A DNA stretch of 64,000 nucleotides from Triglochin maritima (lineage: Eukaryota; Streptophyta; Magnoliopsida; Alismatales; Juncaginaceae), in assembly GCA_963682175.1 (NCBI GenBank), contig OY821772.1, positions 16,174,743 to 16,238,742 on the forward strand. The letters run 5' to 3'. A model generated the notes under the pieces. That model saw nothing but the letters and a program-made list of their open reading frames with translations, made no database searches and was not told where the DNA came from. A program made the position numbers and the translations under genes. Shown here in pieces: positions 45,383-57,059 of the stretch. The first letter of the stretch is position 1. Every line of letters begins with the position of its first letter.

Positions 45383-46776
45383 CACCATATGCCACATTTT
45401 ATATCAATTGGTTGAAATGATTTTCAGGTTTTGAAATTAAGAATTCAAATCACTCTCGTGCGAAAACTGATCAAGAAATGAAGACAAAATGAATGTAATT
45501 TTTACTTTCTTAAGTCTTCAGCAAATGTTGGAAACTTGAGCATTTGAGTTGATTTTTTCCCCCACACACAAACGAGGCTACCTATAGAAGTCACAAACAA
45601 AAATTCATATCATTTGGACTTTAATAGATCTCCTAACTAAACTAGGAAAATCACTCAAAACAACTTGTTTTTTATTACAGAAAAGGTCGGCCACCGGTAT
45701 ATATCCTTCGGCCTTTTGGAATAGAAAATTATTTATTTGAACGGTCGATGGTATTGTCCACTCCGTCCGATTGTTCCTAGTTTTCAAATTTCATTTCAAG
45801 TCTTTTTCTTGTCATTTTCCCCTACCAACTATTTTGAGAATTGCACCTTTACCAAATTAGTTCTTTAGAGTTTCTGTCAACCAGTCCACCATTACCGGTC
45901 GAATGAATCAGACAAAAATTTGGTCAGTAACTTTTCTTGAATTCGGTGGACCATTTTTGTTCCGATGGTCGACCTAACCCTTAGTTTCTATACTTCAACT
46001 CTTCATCAAGGCCTAAATCCATTCTTTTTTTGTCCAACAGTTGACCACCAGCTAGACAAAACTTTAATCCTACTAAGCCTAGCCTTCTTGGATCGACATG
46101 TACAATATTTCGTTCAACCATTCACTTAAGATTTGAACAAACGGTTGAACAAAAGATGTATAACGGTCGACTATTAGTCACCCGATTGAACCGATTGAAT
46201 CTTCTCATTGCACCTTTTTCTCGATTTCTTAACCAACTCCTTTGTCTTTAGTCCAATGGCTATAGCTACTCTGAGAATATACATAAGGGGGCACTATACC
46301 CTAATTACTATCCTTCTTGCAATCCAAAGCACTGACATACCCTTGATATGTAAAACCCATTCCTACACACATTTAGTCTTCAAATCCACTCTACTACTTG
46401 AAGTTCTTATTGCAAATCTTCTTAAGTGCTTAGTTAGAGTCTTAATTTGCTAAAATAAGGTTGTAGCTCCTAGGTGGAGCATTCTCCCGGGTTGTGGTAG
46501 ACGATTCAAGCATCAGAGGTTGTCTGATTTCTTGTGCTGTACAAAGCTTGATCTAGCCTAAAATTTGGATTGGTTTGTGAAGACGCAAACATGACTCATG
46601 ATTCGAGTGGGTTTGTAAGAGAGGACTAGGACCCAATCGGGGTGTCGAACCCCTTTTAAATTGATGTGTACTTGTGATTTATGACTTCTTAACTCTATCT
46701 TTTAATTTTCACATTTACATTGATTTGCCCCCCCCCCCCCCCCCCCCCCCCGACTTAGGGCCATTTTGACATTACA
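45383..46776 (+). repeat. Copia-D 3' LTR, second part
   Basis: Diverged SIRE-type LTR sequence, with tacctatagaagtcac, several degraded ggtcgac blocks, and an ending agggccattttgacattaca as in the LTR at 24642. A run of 24 C at 46728-46751 interrupts the last 50 bp. Confidence 0.7.
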
Positions 46777-48781
46777 GTTTAGTCGTCAAGGGAGATCACG
46801 GGGAAGGTGGAAAGAGAAGAGGAGATTGGAATTCGTTCCCATCAAGATCGATCGGTCTGGGTCCATGTTTGGTAACCCCTAACATTGTTAACAAAAATGA
46901 TTAATAGAGCTGCCAATCGGAAAACATAGTGCCACTTTGGGTATTAGACATGTTTTAGAGTGATATTAGGATAAATAACTATGGAGTGATGGTAGATTTG
47001 GAATTATATTGTTTTCTAGTTACACGGAAGCAAAATACTTGTTCTATTTTGTTGAAAAGTGGGGGTCTATCTTTTTTTAATTTTTTTCTCCTTTGTAAAT
47101 ATAAAGTGGGACATGTGTCATGCATTAATGGTTGGTTATTAGATATTGTTGACATTTTAAACAAATTGATAGAGAAAGGTAAATGTTATGTTTTGGGCAG
47201 TTTTGAGAGAAAAAACGGATAATTGAGTTACTTAACATTTTTAGTTGAGAAGAATTGTTGCTCGAGCACCTGAGACTTTGTTTGCTTCCCTAAATTTTAT
47301 TTTTTCTTACAACGGTAGCAGGCTTGAGTCCATTAGTGTTACAAATTTTTTTGGGACTCACGAAAACTTGATTGATGCATTGAATTGATCAATATAGGAT
47401 TGGGACGATGATTGAAGTCCCTAGTCGTGCGACGAACAACGGCTAGAGGTCAGTAGCATGATTGGAACGCCGACGTCGCCTCCTGTTAGAATTTGTAGCT
47501 TCTAGGAATTGCTATTTCTTGGATTTTCAGCTGCAAGAAAAGTTTGTGGCTAGAGCAAGTCGCGCAGCTAGAATGGATGAGATGCACTGTTGACAGATTT
47601 GCACTTTGTAATTGGAGTTTTTGGGCTAGGAAAACTAGGATTGGTGGTGGTTGCTGGGGAGAAGTTTTTAGGTTGTTTCGTTAGGGTTTGTGTGAGGAAG
47701 GAGATGAAGAGATGTGAATTTTTGCAATGGTCCTCTTTTTTGTGAATAGTTGTATACTTTTAATAATCTTTTTTATGGCAAAAGTTGAGAGAGAGAGAAA
47801 AGTTATTGTTTTTTGTAACATTAGTAGCTTAGTTAATTACTTGTGTCATGTTGTGGATGTTCAATGCGTTGCATCTTAATAAACATATCTATTGTTAATC
47901 CTAGATGAGAGTCACAATATGCATATCTATTGATAATGGTTTTTTGAGCTAACATATTGCTAAAAAAATTACGGTTTTTTCCAAAATCAAAATTTTCTCA
48001 AGATTAATAATGTCGTTGGTTGGAGCAAATTTTGTAAAATAATATTAGTTTGATTGTGCTACATATATTGGATTTTAATTGAGGATACTTTTGACGATTT
48101 ACAATTCAAGCACCTACTTCAAGTCATTGAAACAAACAAAAAAAAGTTGTCAGGCAAGAAGTCGCTTATTAAATCAAAGCCGCATCAAGTCGATCGTCGC
48201 TCCAATCGCTATCATAGTGTTAACTAAATTTAAAAACTCCCCTTTACCAACGTTTTGTTTAATGTTGAATTAAATGTGGAAGCTGAAACGATATGTCATA
48301 AAACGGTTGTAATAACTCGTTTTGAATAGTCTTGATTGATTCTTATCATTAGCATAGAACATAGAAGGCTAAATGTCCTTATAATGTAGAGGAAGTGTAA
48401 TAGTCCTTCCAGTAGTATAAATAGCACATGTGAATGTAGAGTAAAAGGTGTTGTATTTTTCTTGTTAGAGAGTTAGAAGAAAAATAGTTTAAACCTCTCC
48501 CTTCTTGTTCTATCTACTTCTTGTCCACCACCTCCACCACCAAATCCGTATAAGAGCGTCCTATATTCCAATATGTTTGTTTTCTTCCTCAATTGTTTTC
48601 CTTAGATTGAATTGTGGATTATTTTCATCAAAACATGTACACAATCTTCCTTCCCATAAAAACAAAAATAAGACACTGTTATTTGAAAGAACGTGCCCAC
48701 AAGAGCTCAAACAACTTTTCTTCTCCTTTCTTATTCGTGACTTTGGAAGGTCAAATCAAGAAAACAAAACATAAACTTTCA
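46777..48781. other. Unassigned sequence with a possible LTR fragment
   Basis: No gene recognised. At 48290-48540 there is a promoter-like stretch (gtataaatagcac at 48416, then a pyrimidine-rich leader ending ccacctccaccacc) that looks like the 3' part of a Copia-type LTR, but no partner or primer-binding site was found. The rest is AT-rich. Confidence 0.4.
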
Positions 48782-49165
48782 TTACATAGCAATTACGATT
48801 AACAATGTGCCCAACACTACCACAGGAGATCTCAAGAAACCCATAGCACTGGCCACCTCCGCGACAGATGTGCTTGGTGGCGAGGGTGGTGCCGGAATGA
48901 CTAGGATTTGCCCGTCAGGAGGCAAAGCAACTGGTCGTGATGGGCTCGTTTTGCGTCGGTCAGCCAAGACAACGACAACCATTTTTTTCGTTCTTCTTGC
49001 AGTTATCTTGAAGGCCGCTGATGAAGTAGTATGGACCAGACTGGTTGAACATGAAAACAGTGTTTCCTTCGTCAAAAGTCGAGATTGGTGCAGATGTTTT
49101 GCATGTTTCATAATCCTCTTTTGTCACCCTAAGCACCGAGTCCTTGTCTGGTTGGTACACAAACA
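48782..49165 (-). pseudogene. Phytocyanin / early nodulin-like protein, exon 2 remnant
   Basis: After an acceptor-like CGTCTACAG the minus strand reads FVYQPDKDSVLRVTKEDYE, then TCKTSAPISTFDEGNTVF and SGPYYFISGLQDNCKKNEK, the conserved second half of plastocyanin-like (phytocyanin) domains. A Pro/Ser-rich linker and a hydrophobic tail (VVVLGTLLIVIAM) typical of a GPI-anchor signal follow. A run of seven A (48982-48988) has one base too many and shifts the frame between NEK and VVVVLADR. Exon 1, which would encode the signal peptide and first half of the domain, was not found upstream. Members sit on the outer face of the plasma membrane. It is probably a pseudogene, although a base-call error in the A-run cannot be excluded. 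Confidence 0.82.
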
Positions 49166-50105
49166 CTGTAGACGAGCGACGGAGATTAATTTCAAATCAA
49201 ATTGCTCAAAAGATGTTGGACATGTTCAGTACTATTGAACTTTTGATTGGATCACTTAGCTTGATTGGCATGCAGGTCAGATGCAAATAAAACCAAGAGA
49301 TTTTTTATAGATACCGTTCAGGTTACCTGAACTCTAACAAATATCATGTATTTTAAAATAAAATTAGTATATTAGCCTTATTTCCTAATAAGTTAATTTC
49401 TTTTAAGTATTTGAAAGTTAATTTCTGATATTTCAAAAAATATTCATTCATAGGAAAATTTGAATGCTTTTGGAAGAAGAAGAGAATTGTAAGTATCACG
49501 AATTGTAAAAACATTTTCTTGTTTTTTCTTACCTTGACCTAGCAATTAACGAAGAAAATGACTTTGCATGTGTCTTTCCCAGTCGTCAGGGACGGTGCCA
49601 CATTCAGCCTGAGGGATCAGGCGACCCCCTCTGGAATTTATGATTTGACATGCTTTGTAAATAATTTTTGACCTTTCGAGACTTAATATTGCTATTTCTT
49701 TGGGATTCCGACTCGCTTGGATTTTGGTCTTTTTGGATTACGACCTCATGAATTTTTTTTAGCCAATAATTACATATGTACGAATTTCTGATCATGTTAA
49801 AATATCCTTAGAAATTCCGACCACGCTGAACTAACATCCTGATACCGTGCGTGTGAGTCATGTGGAACATAACCTATATGTTTTTGCCTCTGGGATATAA
49901 AAATCATAACAAATGAAAATCTCAACGATTGTTCTTTTTGGTCCACATATTTCATATAAAGTTGTCCTGGTACACTTCTTCTTTATGGATCAATAGTTAA
50001 GAGAAGACTACTTAAATCACTTCGGATAAACAATTTTTATTATCAAGAAGTAAGAACTTCAAATATATGATTTATAAGACCATTTTAAAGATACAATCAT
50101 GGAGA
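49166..50105. other. Unassigned sequence with one hAT-like terminus
   Basis: At 49587-49600 cagggacggtgcca resembles the terminal repeat of the hAT-like element at 8696-9923, including a following ggcgaccccct block like its gggggtcacg. The opposite end was not found. No coding frame. Confidence 0.35.
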
Positions 50106-50110
50106 ACTTC

Positions 50111-52107
50111 TGTAACATCCCGAAACAGCGAAAATTTAAAAATTATCATCAATATAACAGAGACCAATAATCAAAAGACGGGATTGTTACTTCTCATAAA
50201 ACATATAAGTAGTGCACCATATTACATCAGAGTTTTGTAAAAAAACTACATGATTACATCAGGACAACAAAAGGAGATACAAGTAATCATGTCGACCTCA
50301 GTGGTCTGAGTGAGAGGATCCGATCCCAAGATGCACGCGCCCGCTGATCACCACCCAACTGGACCTACTGCGGTTCTGAAATAAAACATGCAACAACAAT
50401 GCCTGAGTTTCCATAAGGAAACCCCGTATGCCAAACTCACATATATGCATGCAGTAGTACAAATGAACCTATCATACTAGTATCGTGTCATGTCATCAAC
50501 AGTAAGGAAAATAGTTTCCCCGAAGGGTAACACGGGACATCAGTCTGACAATCATCATCGGGTCTCCCAAGGAGACCTACCGTAGGCACATATGGTCTAA
50601 TCATGGGGTTCCGCAAGGAGCATCCGCCAAGTCCGCGCCATAAGAAACAGATCTGTAACTTCGTGGTCAAAACCACACCAACGGAGCCGTCGCTCGGTCG
50701 GTCCATCAATCATCATCTCAGTAGGTGCCCATTTGAGGAACATAACCGGAACAACATCGGCCCATCAATCATCATCATCGGAACAGCATCGGCGGCATCA
50801 CCAACACAACATCGGTGGTCCATCAATACGTCCGGCACAACATCGGACGGGTCCAGACCGAAGTCTGTCAGGTCATCAGGCTCCACGAGCCGCAAACACC
50901 AACCGCACCGCTATAAAAGCAGGGCAGCGACCTCCGTAGCCATCTAGGCCGGTAGTCACCTCACCCAACGACAGTTGCGTGCTCACACAACATCATACAT
51001 TGGGATCCACGATCCCTCAGGCCCGCTACTCTACAATGAGTCCAATCAATCCATCACATCAAGTCACGATCCATACACGGAGGTGACACGTCCCGAACAC
51101 CCACACTCTTCCGCGGATAGAGTTGGCATCCTAAAAAGAACTGAGAATTCGGTTCTGTGCACAAACGGTCGACCGAAAAAAGGAACCCGGTCGACCGTTC
51201 CCATGAAAGGTTCGGTCGACCGAAAGTCTGCAACGGTCAAACTCTCTGCGCAAAACCTAAGTCCCAACGGTCGAACAAAGATCTAAAACCGGTCGATCGG
51301 GTCAAAATCCGGAGTCTGGTCAACATCAATTCAAAACTACCAGGCGACCGACTCAGGGGTCTCGGGCGACCGAAAACTATCAGGGCATCCTAGCAGTTTT
51401 AAGTCATATAACGGTCTAACGCATAACAATAAACGGTCGAACAAGCATGCATCTCTATTCAGTACACTTAAGTTTCGGTCGAACGAACACAATGAACCGG
51501 TCGACCGAAACACAACAGACAATCCCAACCCACCAGCACAATGCACTACCGGTCGACTACCACATGGCATCATCGACCGGTGATGGTTAAAGTCGGGCAA
51601 ATACACTACATAGGTCGACATCCCGAAGGAATCCGATCGACCGTTGGTCGCCTTCAACCTTGCGTCAACCAAGGATTTACGCCAAAACTCATCGCCAGAG
51701 AGGTCTCTGACCTCTCCCGACTGACCAACACATCACCCACACTTGGGTGAGCAACAAAAACACACTAAGAAGTCGGCATACCTTCTCAAGACGATGAAAC
51801 TCGCCGGAGCCTCGCTCGCGCACGTCGCTTCTGGAGACCTCCTCGCGCACGACCTCTGCACGCCTCACGCCACCGGACTCTCCCAAGCACCCTCTGGTTC
51901 GCCAGAAAGAATGGAAGGAATGAGAGTGAGAGAGATCAAATGAGAGAGAGAGATTTTTGCTTATAAACCCAATACACCCCATCACCTCACCTCCCTTACA
52001 CCATCACCCTACCCAACGCCCACTGTTCACGCCTCCTCTTCCCTTCCCCATGCAAACCCCCCTCTAAACACGGGATTAACCCACTAATCACCGGTTAGGG
52101 TCTAACA
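50111..52107 (+). repeat. Family-G solo LTR, plus orientation
   Basis: 1997 bp from TGTAACATCCCG to GGTCTAACA, flanked by identical acttc (50106-50110 and 52108-52112). No internal retrotransposon sequence, so it is a solo LTR left by LTR-LTR recombination. It contains exact CGGTCGACCG palindromes at 51166, 51188, 51213 and 51498 plus degraded copies to about 51640. Related to the solo LTR at 57060-59028 (shared start TGTAAC..CCCGAAA.CAGCG and the ggtatgcc block). Confidence 0.88.
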
Positions 52108-52112
52108 ACTTC

Positions 52113-53097
52113 AGCTACTGCGGCAAGGGTCTTATCCTGTTAGAGGATTTAAGAGCATGAAAGAAAAGTTAGGGAAAAAATCATATTGCATATCTTACAT
52201 AACGAGTCTGCGATTTGAAACCGAACCCTCTCAGCCCATCAATCGTATGGCATTGCAGCCCCATCAGCCAAAATTAACCGTCCATCCGGTGGAACCTCCG
52301 ACCCTAAATTGGGTAACGGAAATAAAAGTTGCTGTCAAATGCATGCAAAGAAGAACACCGAAGACAACGTACGTCCTTAAGAAAGCATTTGTTTTCATTG
52401 GAATGACTTTTGGGTTACAAATTGGTTGCTTGATTGAATTCGTGTGAAACAATGTTGTTGAGTGTTTACGTATATAAGGGATGTATCTTATGTGGTGATA
52501 TGCTTTGGGGATATCTTGTTCAAAATGCAAAGTATACACCGGACCGTCTTTTCTGTGTAGGATTTGGTTGTCAACCTTGCATTTGTGTAGCCTTTTTAGT
52601 AATATACATGACTAAATAAATGATTTCCACTGGTTAAGTTATGCTTTCCTTCACGGGCAACGAATATTCAAAACTTGTATGTTGTGGTAGTTATTAGACT
52701 ATCCGAAGACGGGCGCATGACATGTGAGGCAAGAAATCTGTCAGGTCGTCCAACATGGGTTTTTTTTCTGATGGCCGGTCTTCGGTACAGCCGATTGGAC
52801 TGCCTAACGATGACCAAATGCATCTCTAGATTTTAGTGACCCAAAGACTCTACATAAGGAATCAACCATCATTGATTGGATCAGACTGGTTCAGTCAGTC
52901 CCGTCATAAATTAACCAGCCAATACAACCTTTCTTTGTATTATTTCGTTTTTAACTTTTAATTTGTTAATTTTTCGAAACTAATTTTTCTTTGTATGATT
53001 TTCTTTGTATTGTTTTGTATTTAACTTTTATTTACTTTGTTAATTTTTGGAAACTAATTTTTCTTGGGTGTGTTGTTCGGGATGTGAAGTTCAAAAT
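52113..53097. other. Unassigned sequence
   Basis: The open stretch 52157-52447 has no recognisable motif and no start or splice context to support it. The rest is AT-rich. May be old unique DNA. Confidence 0.4.
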
Positions 53098-53362
53098 CGT
53101 ATTGCACGACCGCGTTGAAATGATGACAAGTATATGTCGCCTCCACAAGGGGGCGAGTGCGGGTAAAATTTATTACCATCATTAAAACATACAAAATACT
53201 ACCCAAGACAAAAACAAAGACAACACTTGATTACATGTCAATCTTATCTATTTAATGACATGAAGAACATAGAAATCCATAATGACTCCAACCCCAACCA
53301 TGTTTCCATGTGAATCAAGATTTAACATTATCATTAAAACATAAAAGACATTAATCAAGAGA
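53098..53362 (-). repeat. Family-T LTR fragment, diverged
   Basis: Shares the gcacgaccgcgttgaa box (53103) and the catgtgaatcaagatt..cattaaaacat..aagacattaa block with LTR1, in the same order, but with an internal deletion. It abuts the 3'-truncated LINE. Confidence 0.7.
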
Positions 53363-53636
53363 AGTCCAACAATGCCTCATTCTTCCATAGCATCAATAAC
53401 TGCTCGAAATCCACGATCATGTTGTTTAATATCCATGCATGAGGCCAAATTGCTCGTTTGAATCGTTCCATCTTCTTGTGCTTAACATTGTGCTCCACAA
53501 AGCATACCACATCCAGGTTTGTCTCCTTTATTCGACCCCTAATCATGAGTGAACGATCGGGTCGATTTGCTCCGCGCACATTCCACATTAGCACATTCAT
53601 AGGTTTGAGGTGCTGGGTGACCCCCATGACCTCCAC
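53363..53636 (-). pseudogene. LINE ORF2 N-terminus (AP-type endonuclease)
   Basis: LKPMNVLMWNVRGANRPDRS, then RIKETNLDVVCFVEHNVKHK matches the start of the exonuclease-endonuclease-phosphatase fold: the N-W-N/D-V-R-G motif and the (C/L)-x-E-(T/H) motif with the metal-binding Glu. The frame decays after about 70 residues and the element stops. No RT domain is left. Confidence 0.82.
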
Positions 53637-53748
53637 ATGAACTTTTGTTGTTAATCTTTCTCTCGTATCACCGAAGTGTGGGTGGTGACGAGTTCACTTT
53701 CTTTAGGCACGATTCTACATTCCCCACACCCTCTCTCTCATCTCCCCC

Positions 53749-55663
53749 CTACTCCACACAATCTTGATTTCCGAGAACATCATACCTTCCCCCACTAGGT
53801 TGTGTCATGAGTTTGATGAGGTCCTTGCCAATTGTAACTCTCGTGGGTGAAACCCTTTCCACCTCCATATTTACCAAAGAAGCTAGCCCGCTTGCACTTC
53901 CCTCTTCATTAGATATATTCCTCTTGCTCCCCTCAATGCCTGAAATTTCACATCCCCCATCTCCATGTGCTTGAGTCTTCATGTTTGCCTTCATCTCCTC
54001 ATGTTGAGATTTCGTGTCCCCCATGCTGCCCCTATGTCCTTCAATAGTTGCCTCTCCCACAAAAATTGAGTCTTCTCCACTTACTTTACGTGAGGTCCTC
54101 CCATGCAAACATCCCTCTTTCTCTTCATGTCTTCTTTTCCCTTCAAGTGAGGTATTTCCTGATATTTGTCCCCCAAGAGGAGTGATGTAGTCCTCCACTC
54201 TTGCTTTTGCAACTGAATTTGGTGCCTCCTCATTTGCCAATTCAAACCTAGAGCACTCAAGTCTCTTCCCATTGGCTTTTCCCAAAATAGAGCAACAACT
54301 TTCCTCCCCCACTTCTCTTTGCTCCTTTTGTTCACCACATGGCTCACTCTCTTTTGCACCCAAGAAAGAAATCATTTTTGACATGGTGGCTTCCACTTTG
54401 TCCCCAATGCCATTTTGGTTCCCATCACATGCCAATTTCACATTTGTGCCTCGCTTCTCAAGAGAGAAACAAACAACCTCCTCACCCTTGCTATTTCCCT
54501 CCACATGTTCCCTCCCATACGATTCTCCACGTGGCTCTCCCTGATTTGGACTCATGTCCACGTCCTCACCTCTAACCTCCACGTCATAATTTCTTCCTCC
54601 CTCTCCTCTCTCCTCTCCCCTCCTAGCAGCCACCATCTCCTCGCTCAAGGTGGTAAGGAGGCCTTCAACCCCATGCTCCATCCTAGTTAATCCCATGCTT
54701 GACACCTTCAAATTTCCTTCCTTTGCATGCCCACTTCCATCCCTCCTCCAATTTACAATTACCCATCTCTCCTCTTTCTCCTTTGGCTGCTCACTAAGCT
54801 TGCTTATGGCCCCTTGCCTCAGCTTGCAATGCTCTTAATCATGACCAAACTCCCTACAATCTGTGCAATAGTTGGGTCTCCACTCATACTCCACATTTAC
54901 TTTATGTGTGCCGACTTCTTCTATTTTCACCTCCACCCAACTCGGGTAAGCAAAATCATGGGCCACTTCCACGCATACTCTTGCATAGGCTAGTCTCCTC
55001 CCCGAGGCGGTTTGCTCATCCATGTATAATGGCCTCCCAAGAACACTCACAATGTTGCTCAACACTTTTTGAGACCAAAATGAAGGTTTACGTCCGGTAG
55101 ACGAATCCCAATGGGAACCATGGTGATACTCGCAATTTGCAAAGCCACATCCGGAGGCCATTCTTGAACCACAAGAGGATACCCACGAATAAACCATGGT
55201 CCTTCTTCAAGCAAGCGTTGCTTATCTTCTCCAAGTGTAAAACGAAATAGGAGGACACCTTGGCTCCTCTTAATGACTTCCATGCCTCCAACAAAACCCC
55301 ACAACTTGTGGAGGTGCTTCTCAAGTGTAGGCAAATGTGGTTTAATCACAATAAAGTAGCCAACAAGTACCTTATCCCATTTCTTCAAAGCATCAACTAC
55401 TTCTTGCTTGGAGCGTAAGGCCATCTTCTCCCCTCCTTTCTCAGCTGGAGGGACATACTCTAGGGCCGTGGAAGCCCTTGGTCTAGCCTTGAAAAATTCG
55501 CTCCACTTCTTTGGGGGAGCAAGAACACTCCCTAGAAGTGGTGTGTTGCCTTCCTTTCCCGAATGTGCGGTTGAGCCTTCAAATGATGGTGGATGGAGAT
55601 CCTTAGATGCACCACAATTTCCATCTTCTAGGTGCAAATGAGTAGAACTAATCTTGGGATCCA
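53749..55663 (-). pseudogene. LINE ORF1 (DUF4283-like RNA-binding protein)
   Basis: Start taken at MDPKISSTHLHLEDG (55663); an upstream ATG at 55721 is also open. The first frame (to 55059) holds the DUF4283-like domain: VVDALKKWDKVLVGYF, then LLFRFTLGEDKQRLLEEGPW and FIRGYPLVVQEW. A one-base loss in a T-run at about 55080 shifts into the second frame (SQKVLSNIVSVLGRPLYMDE, then PNYCTDCREFGHD). A stop (TAA) inside the zinc knuckle C-x2-C-x4-H-x4-C lies at about 54835. The last part (54711-53749) is an acidic, low-conservation tail. In live elements ORF1 binds the LINE RNA. Confidence 0.82.
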
Positions 55664-55807
55664 TTTTGGTGCGAAAAACAAGAGATTTGGTGGAAGAAAA
55701 AGTCGGAAACCCAAGAAACACCTAGTTTTCCATGTTGCGCCACTCCTCTCTCCTCTCATGTTCCCCTCCCTTCTCTATTGATGTGGTATCTTCTTCCCTA
55801 TTACGTC

Positions 55808-55895
55808 TCCCAATTACGACGTTGGTTTTCAGAAAACCAACGTGGTATGCCTACCTTATCGTGTCGGTTTTTGAATAACCGACGTAGAAAGTCCG
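55808..55895. repeat. Left palindromic array
   Basis: Two hairpins: gacgttggttttcagaaaac-type with its complement ccaacgtgg, and cgtgtcggtttttgaataac with cgacgta. Confidence 0.75.
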
Positions 55896-56774
55896 GCTGG
55901 AACAAAAAAAACCTTATATTTTATATATACATCTTCCACCACAATTGAATTTCAGATACAACTATCTGCAAATTGCACATATAATTGTCAATTGCTAGAA
56001 CACAAATTCAAGTTCAACCACCCATCGTATTCACCACATTCTAAACGTGTTCAATACTTCAATTACATTTGTTCCGTAGCACAAGCATATTACCCAAAAA
56101 GGTAATGCAAAACAAATAATTGAGAAAGACATGCTCCATCTGTTGATTTAGTTTACAGTTATATGTGATAAATACAAGACACATATGACTAAAAGGGAAA
56201 AATTATCTACAAAGCCTGGTTCAAGGAAAAGTCAACTTCAACCAGCTTTGTCGGTGTGTTGTATATCATGAAAAGAAGGTATTGGATGTCTTTGGTTCAT
56301 TTCCATCATTCATCATGCAAAATTATTTCATGGCTCAACAACAGATCTTACCATGATCAGAGAAGACGAAGACCTCGACTAGATTAGAGAAAATTAAAAG
56401 CCCACATTCCTTCATCACTGTAGTTGCTAAACCATTTTTGTGTTGTTTTTTCTACTTTTCTGCAGCCTGCAAAGCAACATGATTCGTGTTAGTACAAAGA
56501 AGCACTGACAGATTATTGGGCCCAAAAAGTAAATGGTGACTAAACTACTCTCATCCTACTTAAGACTATCAATTGCAGGAAGATAAAAAAAAATGCAATT
56601 ACAAATATTAATTAATGAGTAAAATATAATACACATGAGAATCACCGATAAAAAAAATACACAGGATAATCAAATGTAACTTGTGATTATGATAAACACA
56701 GATATATACAAGAGCGAAGGTATCTATATTTAACAACTACATGAGTATTCAATGCTGGAAAAAAGGTTTTCACA
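55896..56774. other. Non-coding interior of the CACTA-like element
   Basis: AT-rich; no coding frame, motif or repeat identified. Confidence 0.4.
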
Positions 56775-57059
56775 TCGATTTTGGGCCATATCACGTCGGG
56801 TTTACTGGTCCAATATACCGACGTGGTAATTTGGAGACGTATTAGGTAAGATGATAACACGTCCGTCCTAAACCCGACGTGATATGTCCCTTATCATGTC
56901 GGTTCCCTCCAAAAACCCAACGTGATATATGGGATATATCACATCGGTTGATGGAGAAACCGATGTGATAGATCCCATATATCACGTCGGTTTCTTCATC
57001 AACCAACGTGATATGTGGGACATATCAAGTCGGGTTTGGAGGGAACCGACGAGATAAGG
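56775..57059. repeat. Right palindromic array with a 90-bp near-perfect hairpin
   Basis: At least six half-units of the tatcac(g/a)tcggt type in alternating orientation. Positions 56935-57025 form a long palindrome: tatcacatcggttgatgg and gaaaccgatgtgata on one side are mirrored by tatcacgtcggtttcttc and caaccaacgtgata on the other. Confidence 0.82.

Larger units (their letters stand above)
11325..46776 (+). mobile_element. Copia-D: 5'-truncated SIRE-like Copia, split by nested insertions
   Basis: The outermost element of the nest. Its degenerate integrase (11325-12450), 3' non-coding region and polypurine tract are followed by an LTR that starts TGTTGTTC at 13120. After 91 bp this is interrupted by Copia-C, and the LTR resumes at 45383 and ends ...CATTACA at 46776. 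Removing Copia-C with one TSD copy leaves an LTR of about 1.48 kb, close to the related SIRE-type LTRs at 13211 (1342 bp) and 24642 (1512 bp). The 5' LTR, gag and the RT/RNase H are not present. Confidence 0.75.
53363..55770 (-). mobile_element. 3'-truncated L1-type LINE
   Basis: Minus-strand order: 5' untranslated part, ORF1 with a DUF4283-like domain and zinc knuckle, then the first 90 codons of an ORF2 endonuclease. The rest of ORF2 (endonuclease core, RT) and the poly(A) tail are missing, cut where the family-T fragment begins. Loss of the 3' end is the opposite of the usual 5' truncation of LINEs and implies later deletion. Confidence 0.83.

Noticed and set aside
48807..49238. 143-residue plus-strand frame
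   Set aside because: Shadow of the phytocyanin exon on the other strand, which has real family similarity.
52157..52447. 96-residue frame
   Set aside because: No recognisable motif, unusual start context, no splice signals; chance length is likely.
54272..54838. Several plus-strand frames rich in Ser/Pro/His
   Set aside because: Antisense to the acidic tail of LINE ORF1.
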